A stretch of DNA of 64,000 nucleotides from Planktosalinus sp963977065. GTDB lineage: Bacteria > Bacteroidota > Bacteroidia > Flavobacteriales > Flavobacteriaceae. Each line of letters starts with the position of its first letter. Position 1 is the first letter of the stretch. Below the pieces are notes generated by a model. The model did no database searches. It saw only the letters and a list, made by a program, of their open reading frames with translations, and had not been told where the DNA came from. This document shows, in pieces, positions 49,238-58,416 of the stretch. Both the position numbers and the translations under genes were made by a program. The stretch is from positions 1 through 64,000 of the forward strand of contig CAXBNF010000008.1 of NCBI GenBank assembly GCA_963977065.1, given 5' to 3'.

Positions 49238-49477
49238 ATGTCAAGAGTTTGTGAGCTTACAGGAAAAAGAGCAATGGTTGGAAACAATGTTTCTCACGCA
49301 ATGAACAAAACGAAACGCAAGTTTCAGGTTAATTTGCTAAAGAAGAAGTTTTACATCCCTGAAGAAGATAAATGGATTACCCTGCGTATATCTACGTCTG
49401 CTTTAAAAACAATCAATAAAAATGGTATCTCTGCTACAATCAAAAAAGCGAGAGAAAAAGGTTATTTAACTAAGTAA
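49238..49477 (+). CDS. rpmB: 50S ribosomal protein L28
   Basis: 79 residues, normal length. SRVCELTGKRAMVGNNVSHA and NKTKRKFQVNL are the family signature; ISTSALKTINKNGI follows. It is a component of the large ribosomal subunit and the first gene of the Bacteroidota string rpmB, rpmG, DUF4295, ftsY. Confidence 0.97.
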   Translation: MSRVCELTGKRAMVGNNVSHAMNKTKRKFQVNLLKKKFYIPEEDKWITLRISTSALKTINKNGISATIKKAREKGYLTK

Positions 49478-49501
49478 TCTTCTAAAATATAGTACACAGA
49501 A

Positions 49502-49690
49502 ATGGCAAAGAAAAGCAAAGGAAATAGAATCCAGGTAATTTTAGAGTGCACTGAGCATAAAGAATCAGGTGTTAACGGTACTTCTCGTTATATCACTACT
49601 AAAAACAAAAAGAACACTCCAGACAGAATGGAATTGAAAAAATTCAATCCAATTTTGAAGAAAATGACCGTTCACAAAGAAATTAAATAA
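49502..49690 (+). CDS. rpmG: 50S ribosomal protein L33
   Basis: 62 residues. GNRIQVILECTEHK, SRYITTKNKKNTPDR and MELKKFNPILKK are L33 signatures. Only one cysteine is present, so this is the zinc-free (C-minus) form. Gap to rpmB 24 bases. Confidence 0.96.
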   Translation: MAKKSKGNRIQVILECTEHKESGVNGTSRYITTKNKKNTPDRMELKKFNPILKKMTVHKEIK

Positions 49691-49721
49691 TAGAGATTTT
49701 AATCTCATAAAGATATAAGTC

Positions 49722-49877
49722 ATGGCAAAGAAATCAGTAGCAACGTTACAAACAGGTTCAAAGCGATTAACTAAAGCTATCAAAATGGTAAGATCTCCAA
49801 AAACCGGAGCTTACACATTTGTTGAAACTATTACAGCTCCAGAGTTAGTTAATGACTGGCTAAGCAAACAAAAGTAA
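49722..49877 (+). CDS. DUF4295 family small basic protein
   Basis: 51 residues read directly from 49722: it begins MAKKSVATLQTGSKRLTKAI and ends NDWLSKQK. It is highly basic and without membrane segments. This short family is conserved in Bacteroidota at exactly this position between rpmG and ftsY, which suggests a ribosome-associated role, but none is proven. It ends 20 bases before a clear terminator. Confidence 0.9.
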   Translation: MAKKSVATLQTGSKRLTKAIKMVRSPKTGAYTFVETITAPELVNDWLSKQK

Positions 49878-49897
49878 ATTCTTATTAAAGATATTGA

Positions 49898-49927
49898 AGC
49901 CGTCCCCTTTTGGTGAGACGGCTTTTT
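49898..49927 (+). terminator. Terminator after the ribosomal protein genes
   Basis: AGCCGTC (49898-49904) pairs with GACGGCT (49917-49923) and T-rich sequence follows. A -7 box TATATTTG (49937-49944) just downstream may start ftsY transcription. Confidence 0.85.
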
Positions 49928-50019
49928 CTTTTTACGTATATTTGTACCCTTAAAAATGATAAGATTACGAGTTATTAGATCAGATTCATTAACTAATAAC
50001 AATTAACTACAAACTAACC

Positions 50020-50982
50020 ATGAGTTTTTTCAAAAAAATATTTTCATCAGATAAAAAAGAAACCTTAGATAAAGGACTTGAAAAATCAAAGTCCAGCTTT
50101 TTGGGTAAACTAAGCAAGGCAGTCGCCGGAAAATCTAAAGTTGATGATGAGGTTCTCGATAACCTCGAGGAGATTCTTGTTTCTTCAGACGTGGGTGTGA
50201 ATACAACTCTTAAAATCATTGAGCGCATCGAAGCCCGAGTTGCTAAAGATAAATATTTAGGAACAGACGAACTCAACCAGATTTTAAGGGAAGAAATCGC
50301 CGGTTTACTCTCTGAAGTGGATTCCGGAAACGCAACTGAGTTTGAAGTGCCTGAGGGTAAAAAACCTTATGTTATTATGGTGGTGGGCGTCAACGGTGTG
50401 GGAAAAACCACAACAATAGGTAAACTCGCACACCAATTCAAAAATGCCGGAAAGACTGTTGTTCTTGGTGCTGCAGATACGTTCAGAGCTGCCGCAATCG
50501 ATCAGCTTCAAATCTGGGCAGACCGTGCACAGGTACCCATTGTAAAACAAAGTATGGGAAGCGATCCCGCCTCAGTGGCTTTTGATACCCTGCAAAGTGC
50601 CGTTACCCAAAACGCTGATGTTGTTATCATCGATACTGCTGGACGCTTACACAACAAAGTAAACCTGATGAACGAACTTACCAAAGTAAAACGCGTGATG
50701 CAAAAGGTCGTGCCTGATGCCCCTCACGAAGTCCTTTTGGTTCTTGATGGCTCTACGGGTCAAAATGCTTTTGAACAAGCCAAACAATTCACCGCAGCCA
50801 CAGAAGTTACCGCACTGGCAGTAACAAAACTTGATGGTACCGCTAAAGGAGGCGTTGTAATTGGAATCAGCGATCAGTTTCAAATACCGGTAAAATACAT
50901 CGGCGTAGGGGAAGGGATGGAACACCTACAAGTATTCAATAAATTTGAGTTTGTTGATTCATTCTTCACTACCTCCGCGTAG
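50020..50982 (+). CDS. ftsY: Signal recognition particle receptor FtsY
   Basis: 320 residues, short-A-domain form. N domain about 25-105; G domain with GVNGVGKTTTIGKL (G1), DTFRAAAIDQL (G2), DTAGRLHNK (G3), TKLDGTAKGG (G4) and GVGEGMEHL. It is the membrane receptor for ribosome-SRP complexes; its partner ffh lies 10 kb downstream. The usual ending VDSFF plus one residue is extended here to SFFTTSA because a palindrome at 50971-50990 supplies the last codons and the TAG stop. Confidence 0.96.
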   Translation: MSFFKKIFSSDKKETLDKGLEKSKSSFLGKLSKAVAGKSKVDDEVLDNLEEILVSSDVGVNTTLKIIERIEARVAKDKYLGTDELNQILREEIAGLLSEVDSGNATEFEVPEGKKPYVIMVVGVNGVGKTTTIGKLAHQFKNAGKTVVLGAADTFRAAAIDQLQIWADRAQVPIVKQSMGSDPASVAFDTLQSAVTQNADVVIIDTAGRLHNKVNLMNELTKVKRVMQKVVPDAPHEVLLVLDGSTGQNAFEQAKQFTAATEVTALAVTKLDGTAKGGVVIGISDQFQIPVKYIGVGEGMEHLQVFNKFEFVDSFFTTSA

Positions 50983-50990
50983 GCGGAGGT
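50971..50990. repeat. GC-rich palindrome at the ftsY stop codon
   Basis: ACCTCCGC (50971-50978) pairs with GCGGAGGT (50983-50990) around a GTAG loop that holds the stop codon. It is GC-rich in an AT-rich region and no T-run follows. It looks like a repetitive extragenic palindrome inserted at the gene end; it could also act as a terminator. Confidence 0.6.
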
Positions 50991-51070
50991 CTCGTGCTTC
51001 AAACTCCAAAATAACTTTTTAAAATAAACCCATTCATAGTTCAAAATCCTGAAAGGGTTAAAAAAAATAT

Positions 51071-52402
51071 ATGAGAACAAAATCCCTCAAAAAAAACAAA
51101 ATCAACGTAGTAACCCTCGGCTGCTCAAAAAACGTGTATGACTCTGAAGTATTGATGGGCCAGTTAAGAGCAAACAACAAAGAAGTGGTTCACGAGGAGG
51201 AAGGCAATATCGTTGTCATCAATACCTGTGGTTTTATCGCTAACGCGAAAGAAGAAAGCGTAAACACAATCCTGGAATATGTTCAGAAAAAAGAAGACGG
51301 TATAGTCGATAAAGTTTTTGTCACCGGATGCCTTTCTGAACGCTATAAACCCGATTTGCAAAAAGAAATCCCTTCTGTGGATCAATATTTTGGAACCACA
51401 GAACTTCCCGGCTTGCTTAAAGCACTTGGTGCCGATTACAAACATGAACTCATAGGAGAGCGTTTGACCACCACTCCAAAAAACTATGCTTACCTTAAAA
51501 TAGCTGAAGGCTGTGACCGCCCGTGTTCCTTTTGTGCGATCCCTATCATGCGAGGTAAACACCGCAGTACGCCCATTGAAGACTTAGTTAAGGAAGCTGA
51601 AAATCTTGCTGCAAACGGAGTCAAAGAACTCATTTTAATTGCTCAGGATTTAACTTATTATGGGCTTGATTTATACAAAAAAAGAAACCTGGCAGAATTG
51701 CTTCAGGCATTGGTGAAAGTGGAAGGTATTGAATGGATTCGTTTGCATTATGCATTCCCCACCGGTTTCCCAATGGATGTGCTTGATGTGATGCGAGAGG
51801 AGCCTAAGATTTGTAACTACATTGACATTCCTTTGCAGCATATTTCAGATGCTATATTGAAATCGATGCGCCGCGGAACCACGCACGCCAAGACCACAAA
51901 ATTATTACAAGACTTCCGGGCTGCTGTTCCCGAAATGGCCATCAGAACAACATTAATTGTGGGCTATCCCGGTGAAACTGAAGAAGACTTTCAAACCCTT
52001 AAAAAATGGGTGCAAGAAATGCGCTTTGAGCGTTTGGGTTGCTTTACCTATTCCCACGAAGAAAACACCCACGCATACAACCTGGAAGACGATGTGCCTG
52101 AAGAAGTCAAACAAGAACGTGCCAATGAAATTATGGAAATCCAGTCGCAAATCTCTTGGGAACTGAACCAGCAAAAAATAGGGAAGGAATTTAAAGTAGT
52201 AATCGACCGCAAAGAAGGTAGCTATTTTGTTGGAAGAACAGAATTTGACTCACCTGATGTCGATAACGAGGTGCTGATTGATGCTTCAAAACACTATTTA
52301 AAAACAGGTGATTTCACAACAGTAAAAATTACAGAGGCAGCAGACTTTGATTTATATGGGGAGCCCATTCACAACCGCACACTGAGCGAAGTCAAAGGGT
52401 GA
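51071..52402 (+). CDS. rimO: Ribosomal protein S12 methylthiotransferase RimO
   Basis: 443 residues, standard. N-terminal MTTase domain with the three cluster cysteines (VVTLGCSKN, VINTCGF, VTGCLSER); radical SAM core with CDRPCSFC (Cys-x3-Cys-x2-Cys); C-terminal TRAM domain (about 375-440). SKNVYDSE and RGKHRS point to RimO rather than MiaB. It adds a methylthio group to an aspartate of ribosomal protein S12 with two 4Fe-4S clusters and SAM. The TGA stop overlaps a GTG that could open the next frame. Confidence 0.96.
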   Translation: MRTKSLKKNKINVVTLGCSKNVYDSEVLMGQLRANNKEVVHEEEGNIVVINTCGFIANAKEESVNTILEYVQKKEDGIVDKVFVTGCLSERYKPDLQKEIPSVDQYFGTTELPGLLKALGADYKHELIGERLTTTPKNYAYLKIAEGCDRPCSFCAIPIMRGKHRSTPIEDLVKEAENLAANGVKELILIAQDLTYYGLDLYKKRNLAELLQALVKVEGIEWIRLHYAFPTGFPMDVLDVMREEPKICNYIDIPLQHISDAILKSMRRGTTHAKTTKLLQDFRAAVPEMAIRTTLIVGYPGETEEDFQTLKKWVQEMRFERLGCFTYSHEENTHAYNLEDDVPEEVKQERANEIMEIQSQISWELNQQKIGKEFKVVIDRKEGSYFVGRTEFDSPDVDNEVLIDASKHYLKTGDFTTVKITEAADFDLYGEPIHNRTLSEVKG

Positions 52403-52407
52403 ATTGT

Positions 52408-53676
52408 ATGAAAAGCCGCAGTAAACTTCTTATTATGTATAGAATTATATTTTTTAGCATTGCATGCTTGTTTTTTTCTTGTAAAAAAAGTCAAGAAAAA
52501 CCACAAGATAAAGAGGCTCCTATATTTACCGAAATTCAATCCCAATGGCAATCGGGGCCTATAATGGATAACAGCTCCTTGCCCTATCTTTATTTAGACG
52601 GTAAGGAACTGCTGCTTTCTTTTGTTTCAGAAAATGATAGTTTGGCGACACTCTATTTTTCAAAATTAACTAACGAAAGTTGGTCAACACCAGAAGAAAT
52701 TATTTCTGGTACAGACTGGTTTGTCAACTGGGCAGATTATCCACAGATTGCTAAAAACGGTGAAAACTACATTGCTCACATACTTCAAAAATCAGATACC
52801 GCGACTTATACTTATGATGTAATGGTAACTCAAAAGCAGGAGGGTGGAGCGTGGTCAATTCCTTTCAAAATACATAGCGATACCACCAAGACAGAACATG
52901 GTTTTGTTTCCTATACGCCTTTCGGCGAAAGCCAATTCTTGGTGAGTTGGCTGGACGGCAGAAACACTTCAGGCGGACATCACGATCTTCATAATGGTGC
53001 AATGACCTTGAGGTCTTCCATTGTAAATCCTGATGGTAGTTTGGAAAACGAATTTTTATTAGATGAAAAAGTGTGTGATTGCTGTCAGACTTCAACTGCA
53101 ATGACTGCAAATGGTCCGGTGGTAGTTTACAGAGATAGAACAGAAACTGAAATTAGGGACATCTCCATTGTGCGATTTGATGATGAAAAGTGGACTGACC
53201 CGGTTCCGGTTCACAATGATAACTGGGAAATTGCCGGTTGTCCTGTCAATGGACCTCGCATAGCCGCTTTGGGTAAAAATGTTGCAGTAGCATGGTTTAC
53301 TGCAGCCGGTATGGAAAGTAAAGTCAATGTAGCTTTTTCAAAAAACAGTGGAGCAGATTTTGAAACTCCCGTTAGGATAGATACTGAAGTTCCACTGGGT
53401 CGTGTGGATGTTGCATTTATTGATGATGAAAAGGTAGTAGTTTGTTGGATGGAAGATGATGAACACAACACTTATATCAAATTTAGAACAGTCGATATTA
53501 CCGGACAATTGGGAGAAGTATTAACAGTGACCACCACAGATGCAGCAAGATCTTCCGGCTTTCCTCAAATGGCAGTTTTAAACGGAAATGTGTATTTTGC
53601 CTGGACATCTTTTGAGGATGATAAGCTTTCTGTTAAAACAAAATTTATAAACACAAATAGCATTCAGAAAGAATAA
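52408..53676 (+). CDS. Putative lipoprotein, beta-propeller-like (exo-alpha-sialidase-type fold)
   Basis: About 422 residues from ATG 52408; GTG 52399 (overlapping the rimO stop) and ATG 52435 are alternatives, and all keep the lipobox LFFSCKK. The body has repeated strand blocks with acidic/Trp pairs (FVNWADYPQIA, FLVSWLDGRNTSGGHHDL, VVVCWMEDDEHN, VYFAWTSFEDD) that suggest a six-bladed sialidase-like propeller, and a CDCCQT cysteine cluster. I see no complete Asp-box or catalytic sialidase set. Function unknown; probably surface or periplasmic. Confidence 0.72.
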   Translation: MKSRSKLLIMYRIIFFSIACLFFSCKKSQEKPQDKEAPIFTEIQSQWQSGPIMDNSSLPYLYLDGKELLLSFVSENDSLATLYFSKLTNESWSTPEEIISGTDWFVNWADYPQIAKNGENYIAHILQKSDTATYTYDVMVTQKQEGGAWSIPFKIHSDTTKTEHGFVSYTPFGESQFLVSWLDGRNTSGGHHDLHNGAMTLRSSIVNPDGSLENEFLLDEKVCDCCQTSTAMTANGPVVVYRDRTETEIRDISIVRFDDEKWTDPVPVHNDNWEIAGCPVNGPRIAALGKNVAVAWFTAAGMESKVNVAFSKNSGADFETPVRIDTEVPLGRVDVAFIDDEKVVVCWMEDDEHNTYIKFRTVDITGQLGEVLTVTTTDAARSSGFPQMAVLNGNVYFAWTSFEDDKLSVKTKFINTNSIQKE

Positions 53677-53732
53677 ATCTCTGAGTAAAACCTAATGCCT
53701 TTATGCCTTAGTGACAATAAATTGTTTTTTCT

Positions 53733-54965
53733 ATGCAAAATCTCCTCATCATAGGTTACACCTGGCCTGAGCCAACAACCACCGGCGCCGGTGTGCGGAT
53801 GATGCAACTGATTCAAGCTTTTCTAAAAAATGATTTTCAAATCACATTTGCTTCAACAGCTGAAAAAACAGCCTATTCAAAAAATTTAACTTCTCTTGGA
53901 ATTAAGGAGCAATCCATAAAACTCAACGATCCCTCTTTTGATAATTTTCTATCAGAATTAAGTCCAGAGGTGGTGATTTTTGACCGCTTTTACACTGAAG
54001 AACAATTTGGTTGGCGTGTGGATGAGGTTTGCCCCGAGGCTCTCCGCATTTTGGATACTGAAGATTTACATTTTTTAAGAAGTGCGAGGCAAATTTCGCT
54101 TAAACAAAACAATAAAATTGATTTGTTGAACGCTGATATTACAAAAAGAGAACTGGCGAGTATTTTTAGATGTGATATTTCATTGATTATTTCAAAAATT
54201 GAAATGGAGTTACTTCAAAATGAATTTAAAGTGGATGCTTCTCTGTTGCATTACTTACCATTTCTTGTGGACCCGAATACATCTATAGCGAATGAAACCC
54301 CAACTTTTGAGGAAAGAAAGCATTTTATTTTTATAGGGAACTACAAACATCAACCCAATGCAGATGCTGTTTTAGAACTAAAAAATACCATTTGGCCCCT
54401 TATCTCAAAGAATCTTCCCGAAGCAGAGTTGCATTGCTATGGCGCTTATGCTTCAGAACAAATCAAACAATTGCAAAATACTAAAGAACGATTTTTTATA
54501 TCAGGATGGGTTGAATATTCAGAAATTGCAATTGGAAACGCTAGAGTGATGCTCGTCCCGCTGCGATTTGGTGCCGGATTAAAAAGAAAGCTATTTGAAG
54601 CGATACAATTTGGCACACCTAGTGTTACTTCAAAAATAGGAATTGAAGGTATTTCAGAGGGAAAAAATTGGAATGGTTTTATTCAGGATGATGCAGTTGA
54701 CTTTGCTGAGAAAGCTGTGCAATTGTATTCAAACAAAAGTTTATGGCTGAAGTCACAAAAAAATGGATTTGAAATACTTCAAAACTTTAATACTTCGAAT
54801 TTTGAAGGTGAATTTTTAGACAAAATTACTTCAACCAAAAAAAACTTGGAAAGGCATAGAAATTCAAATTTCATTGGTGCGCTTCTTATGTATCAAAGTT
54901 TGCAAAGTACCAAGTATTTGAGTAAATGGATTGAGGAAAAGAACAAACCTAAAAACTCACTCTAA
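53733..54965 (+). CDS. Glycosyltransferase (GT4-like)
   Basis: 410 residues. The N-terminus LIIGYTWPEPTTTGAGVRMM is an acceptor-domain glycine loop; HFIFIGNYKHQPNADAV starts the donor half, and LVPLRFGAGLKRKLFEAIQFG is the donor-binding segment with an acidic Glu near the end, as in GT4 enzymes such as those in group 4 without full EX7E. FSG-like ISGWVEYSE is also typical. The 3' end overlaps the convergent TonB receptor gene by 17 bases. Substrate unknown. Confidence 0.8.
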   Translation: MQNLLIIGYTWPEPTTTGAGVRMMQLIQAFLKNDFQITFASTAEKTAYSKNLTSLGIKEQSIKLNDPSFDNFLSELSPEVVIFDRFYTEEQFGWRVDEVCPEALRILDTEDLHFLRSARQISLKQNNKIDLLNADITKRELASIFRCDISLIISKIEMELLQNEFKVDASLLHYLPFLVDPNTSIANETPTFEERKHFIFIGNYKHQPNADAVLELKNTIWPLISKNLPEAELHCYGAYASEQIKQLQNTKERFFISGWVEYSEIAIGNARVMLVPLRFGAGLKRKLFEAIQFGTPSVTSKIGIEGISEGKNWNGFIQDDAVDFAEKAVQLYSNKSLWLKSQKNGFEILQNFNTSNFEGEFLDKITSTKKNLERHRNSNFIGALLMYQSLQSTKYLSKWIEEKNKPKNSL

Positions 54966-57465
54966 AAGTGACATTAGGCGTAAATCCTAGACCTGTTTGT
55001 TCAATTTTTTCGATTTCAAAATCGCGGTCAAGTCTGTAAAACGAATTGTAAATATTCTTATTTCCAAGGAGGTTCCACAGAGAAACTCCGGTAAATGCCT
55101 TCACACCGGTCATCAGTTTAAAATTATAAGTTACAGATAAATCAATTCTAAAGTATTCAGGTAATCTGGTAGTATTGGGAGAACTGTATTGGATTTCATT
55201 ATTTATTATTTCTTCATTTTCAACCGGTAAAGTCGTGGGTCTTCCGGTATGCCAGTTGAAACCCGTAGATAGTTTAAAGCGATTAAAATCATAAGAAAGA
55301 CCAAGAGCTACTACATTTGTAATATCAATATTGTTGTGAAAGTGTTGTGGATCCAGTTCTTCAAAAAAATAATTATTTTCAGAAATGGAATAACTCAACC
55401 ATCCTGAAAATCCATTAAAATCCTTGTGTAATAAAAAGTCAATTCCCATTACTTCATAGTTTCCGTGTGTTCTGATGAATTGAAATTGATTTTGAAAACC
55501 TTGACTTTGAGTTGTTATTCCATCAACATTTTTAATGTAGGCTTCAGCATTCAGCAACAGTCCGTTTCGCTTGTAATTGAGACCTAATGATATTTGTTTG
55601 CTTATTAAAATGGGTATTTCATCTGGTTTAGACAATACCCATCTTCGGTTTTCAACACCGAGAAAATCTGTTTGAAAATCTATGACCTGTGAAGTGGTTT
55701 GACTCTTTTGTTCTGCAAGAACTTCCAGTGTAAAAAAGTTCCAAAATCGTTGATTGAAACTCAATCTGGGTTCAATATGAATACTGTTAAATTTGGAAAT
55801 ATAATTGGCTCTAGCTCCCAGCCTGAAACGTGTAAATAGATTTAAAGACACATAGTTTATTTCACTGTAATGGCTTTGTGTTAAAAGAGTTTCTCTAAAT
55901 CCTGCTTGATTTCTACTAGTGTTGGTCTCTTCAAAATTTGTGATAGTAGTTTCGTTAATTTGGTAACCTGATTTCAAAGAAAAAAGACTACTTAACGATA
56001 AATCTGTACTCAAAATTGCACCCCATTCCTTTACGTCATTTTTCTGTGTGAGTTTCTGTTCTGATATTACATTGAGATTTGTTGCTTCAATGGTATAGTT
56101 TGAGCCATAAAGCTGAATATTTGACTTCAATTTATCGTTCCACTTGCGTTCATAAAAAATACCGGAGGCAAGATTTGTCTGTTTTAGGTTACTTATTCTT
56201 GACTGAATTAAACTGGTTCTAAACTCGTCCTGCTTTACAAACAAATCATTATTTGTAAATAATAAATTGGTTCTTAAAAAGTCTTTCTGCGTAAGTTGAT
56301 ATAACCCCCTCAATGAAGTGTCAAAAAAAGAGAAATCGTCTTGTCTGTTTGTGGCATTGACGATACTGTTTGTTAAATCACTATTTTGAAATACTTTTTT
56401 AAAATATTGACGGTATGTGGGCGTTTCAACTATATCATTGTATGAACTTCGGGCAGCAATTTGAAGTGATGCTTTTTTATTTAATGGTGTGTCCAGATAA
56501 ATATCTGCATTAATCATATTCAAGCCGGCACTCACTTTCAAGCTATCATTTATTTCTTGACTTGTTTTCATGGCAATTACACTTGAAACTCCATCGCCAT
56601 ACAGTACACTACTACCGTTTTTTATAAGGCTGACTTCTTCTGTGAGATAAGGGTTAAAAGCTGATATCATTCCGAAGAAATGTGAAGTTTGATACATTTT
56701 AATTCCGTCCCACAAAAATAAATTTTGATCGTGAGTACCTCCTCTTACATTGAGATATGAAACCGTTTCATTACTACTTATAATACCCGGAAGCGCTTGA
56801 ATGGTCTGTAAAACATCAGGTTCAACAAGTCCGGGTAATATTCCAAAATCTTTATAACTAATTTGTAACTCGCCGGTACTTGTTTTTGTAATTCCTTTGG
56901 TAATATAATTTTGAAGAAATATAAGATCAAGGGGTTCTACTTTTTGAAAAAGGTAGAAACGGGTGCAAGAGGTATTTGAAAAGTCATCAACTGCTATTTC
57001 CAACGTTTTAAAACCAAGGTAATTCACAGTAATTTTACCATCATTTTCTGCTAATTTTATGGTGAATTTACCTGAATCATCTGAGAGTACTTTTAGACCA
57101 TTACTATTAATTGAAGCTCCTGAAACGGGCAATCCTGAAACCAAATCAAAGATAAATCCACAATAACTATTGGTTCCATTTAAAGGACTTATTGCAATAA
57201 TATTATCAGTAAGTAAAGTATAATCAAAAGGGGTATTTTTTCTAAGAAAATTGAGTGCTTCTTCTAAGGTGTTAGCCTTAGGTGGATTGTCTATAAAAAT
57301 TCCTTCAAGAGTCGCATCTGCATAACTAAAGCTACTTGAAAAGTCCTTTTCAATTTCTTTTAAAACTTGAACGATAGGTAGTGATTCACCAACTTCTTGA
57401 CCAAAAGATACCAAAGCCAGAAAATGAAATGATATGATTAATAAAAAGAGTTTAAGATTATTCAC
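54949..57465 (-). CDS. TonB-dependent receptor with N-terminal STN domain (cell-surface signalling type)
   Basis: 838 residues from a GTG start at 57465, overlapping the FecR gene by eight bases. Signal peptide to about 22; STN (secretin/TonB short N-terminal) domain about 28-95 (EIEKDFSSSFSYADATLEG, LLTDNIIAISP); carboxypeptidase-regulatory-like domain about 105-180; plug about 195-310 (PGLVEPDVLQTIQALPGI, LNVRGGTHDQNLFLWDGIKM); barrel to the end (NVTFRVSF). An STN domain means the receptor can signal through FecR and the sigma factor encoded upstream. The ligand is unknown; no SusD-like gene is adjacent. Confidence 0.88.
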   Translation of the reverse strand: MNNLKLFLLIISFHFLALVSFGQEVGESLPIVQVLKEIEKDFSSSFSYADATLEGIFIDNPPKANTLEEALNFLRKNTPFDYTLLTDNIIAISPLNGTNSYCGFIFDLVSGLPVSGASINSNGLKVLSDDSGKFTIKLAENDGKITVNYLGFKTLEIAVDDFSNTSCTRFYLFQKVEPLDLIFLQNYITKGITKTSTGELQISYKDFGILPGLVEPDVLQTIQALPGIISSNETVSYLNVRGGTHDQNLFLWDGIKMYQTSHFFGMISAFNPYLTEEVSLIKNGSSVLYGDGVSSVIAMKTSQEINDSLKVSAGLNMINADIYLDTPLNKKASLQIAARSSYNDIVETPTYRQYFKKVFQNSDLTNSIVNATNRQDDFSFFDTSLRGLYQLTQKDFLRTNLLFTNNDLFVKQDEFRTSLIQSRISNLKQTNLASGIFYERKWNDKLKSNIQLYGSNYTIEATNLNVISEQKLTQKNDVKEWGAILSTDLSLSSLFSLKSGYQINETTITNFEETNTSRNQAGFRETLLTQSHYSEINYVSLNLFTRFRLGARANYISKFNSIHIEPRLSFNQRFWNFFTLEVLAEQKSQTTSQVIDFQTDFLGVENRRWVLSKPDEIPILISKQISLGLNYKRNGLLLNAEAYIKNVDGITTQSQGFQNQFQFIRTHGNYEVMGIDFLLHKDFNGFSGWLSYSISENNYFFEELDPQHFHNNIDITNVVALGLSYDFNRFKLSTGFNWHTGRPTTLPVENEEIINNEIQYSSPNTTRLPEYFRIDLSVTYNFKLMTGVKAFTGVSLWNLLGNKNIYNSFYRLDRDFEIEKIEQTGLGFTPNVTFRVSF

Positions 57466-58360
57466 TCGTTGCTAAAATTACTGTACCGTTTTGTTTTAGA
57501 TAGGTCAGTTGCAAAGGTAAGGTAATAGACTGTAAAGCATTGTCTATATCATTATGAATAAAACTTCCTGTAAAGAGTTGGTTTGTGTTGATGTTTTTTA
57601 AGCTAAAAGTGATATTGTATTGTCTTTGGAATTCATCAAGCACGTGCTTAAAGGATATACTTTTGAAAGTAGATTTGTTTTCCATCCAAGAGGGTAGTTT
57701 GAAAAGCATTTCCTCATTTATTAATTTACCATCTTGGTATTTGTAAGAGTTCAATGCAGCAAGATCATGAGAATTATTAAGATGATTCACATTTACTTTG
57801 CCTTCATAGCAGTTTACTTCAAAGAGGTCTTTGCGGCTTTTAACATTGAATTCAGTTCCCAAAACTCGCACTGTACCATGTGAAGTTTGAACCTCAAAAG
57901 TTTGACCTTTAGCTACTTTGAAAAATGCTTCACCATCCAGGTGTAAAGTTCTGTCTGAAATCCAATTTTTAGCTTTAAATTTTAGTTGTGTTTTTGCATT
58001 AAGTGTAACTTGAGAATCATCAGGAAGGGTGATTGTTTTGCTTTCTGCTGTTTGAGTTTCAAAAACAGTATATGGATTATTAAAAAATGCAAAATAAACA
58101 GCAAAACTAATGGCAAAAACGGCAGCAATACTGACAGCATATTTTAAGAAGGAATATTTTTGACGAGCTGGTTTTTCTAAGATTTTAACATTTAAATTAT
58201 CGAGAGAATCTTCTAAGTCAAAAGAGGGAGCCTTAAACTTCTTGGCACTTTCAGATAGTTTAATGTAAGAATCGTAGGCGTCTAATTGCTTAAACGCCTC
58301 CAATTCTTCTTGGTTAAGTTCATTAACTAACCATTTTTTAACTAACTTTTTCTCTTTCAT
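57458..58360 (-). CDS. FecR family anti-sigma factor
   Basis: 300 residues. A cytoplasmic helical N-terminus (KKLVKKWLVNELNQEELEAF), one membrane segment at about 86-108, and a periplasmic FecR domain (ITLPDDSQVTLNAKTQL, LHLDGEAFFKVAKGQ, VRVLGTEFNVKSR, VNCYEGKVNV), then a C-terminal DUF4974-like part (FQRQYNITFSL). It should hold the ECF sigma factor until the STN-TonB receptor is occupied. Gap to sigma factor gene 56 bases; overlap with receptor gene eight bases. Confidence 0.92.
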   Translation of the reverse strand: MKEKKLVKKWLVNELNQEELEAFKQLDAYDSYIKLSESAKKFKAPSFDLEDSLDNLNVKILEKPARQKYSFLKYAVSIAAVFAISFAVYFAFFNNPYTVFETQTAESKTITLPDDSQVTLNAKTQLKFKAKNWISDRTLHLDGEAFFKVAKGQTFEVQTSHGTVRVLGTEFNVKSRKDLFEVNCYEGKVNVNHLNNSHDLAALNSYKYQDGKLINEEMLFKLPSWMENKSTFKSISFKHVLDEFQRQYNITFSLKNINTNQLFTGSFIHNDIDNALQSITLPLQLTYLKQNGTVILATSE

Positions 58361-58416
58361 AGCAATAGATTCAACTATATAACAACTTTGGTATTAAAAT
58401 TCCTACCGAATTCACC

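Noticed and set aside
53680..53730. Short TGCCTTTATGCCTTAGTG-like stretch before the GT gene as a repeat element
   Set aside because: It resembles decayed extragenic repeats of this phylum but I found no second copy in the window.
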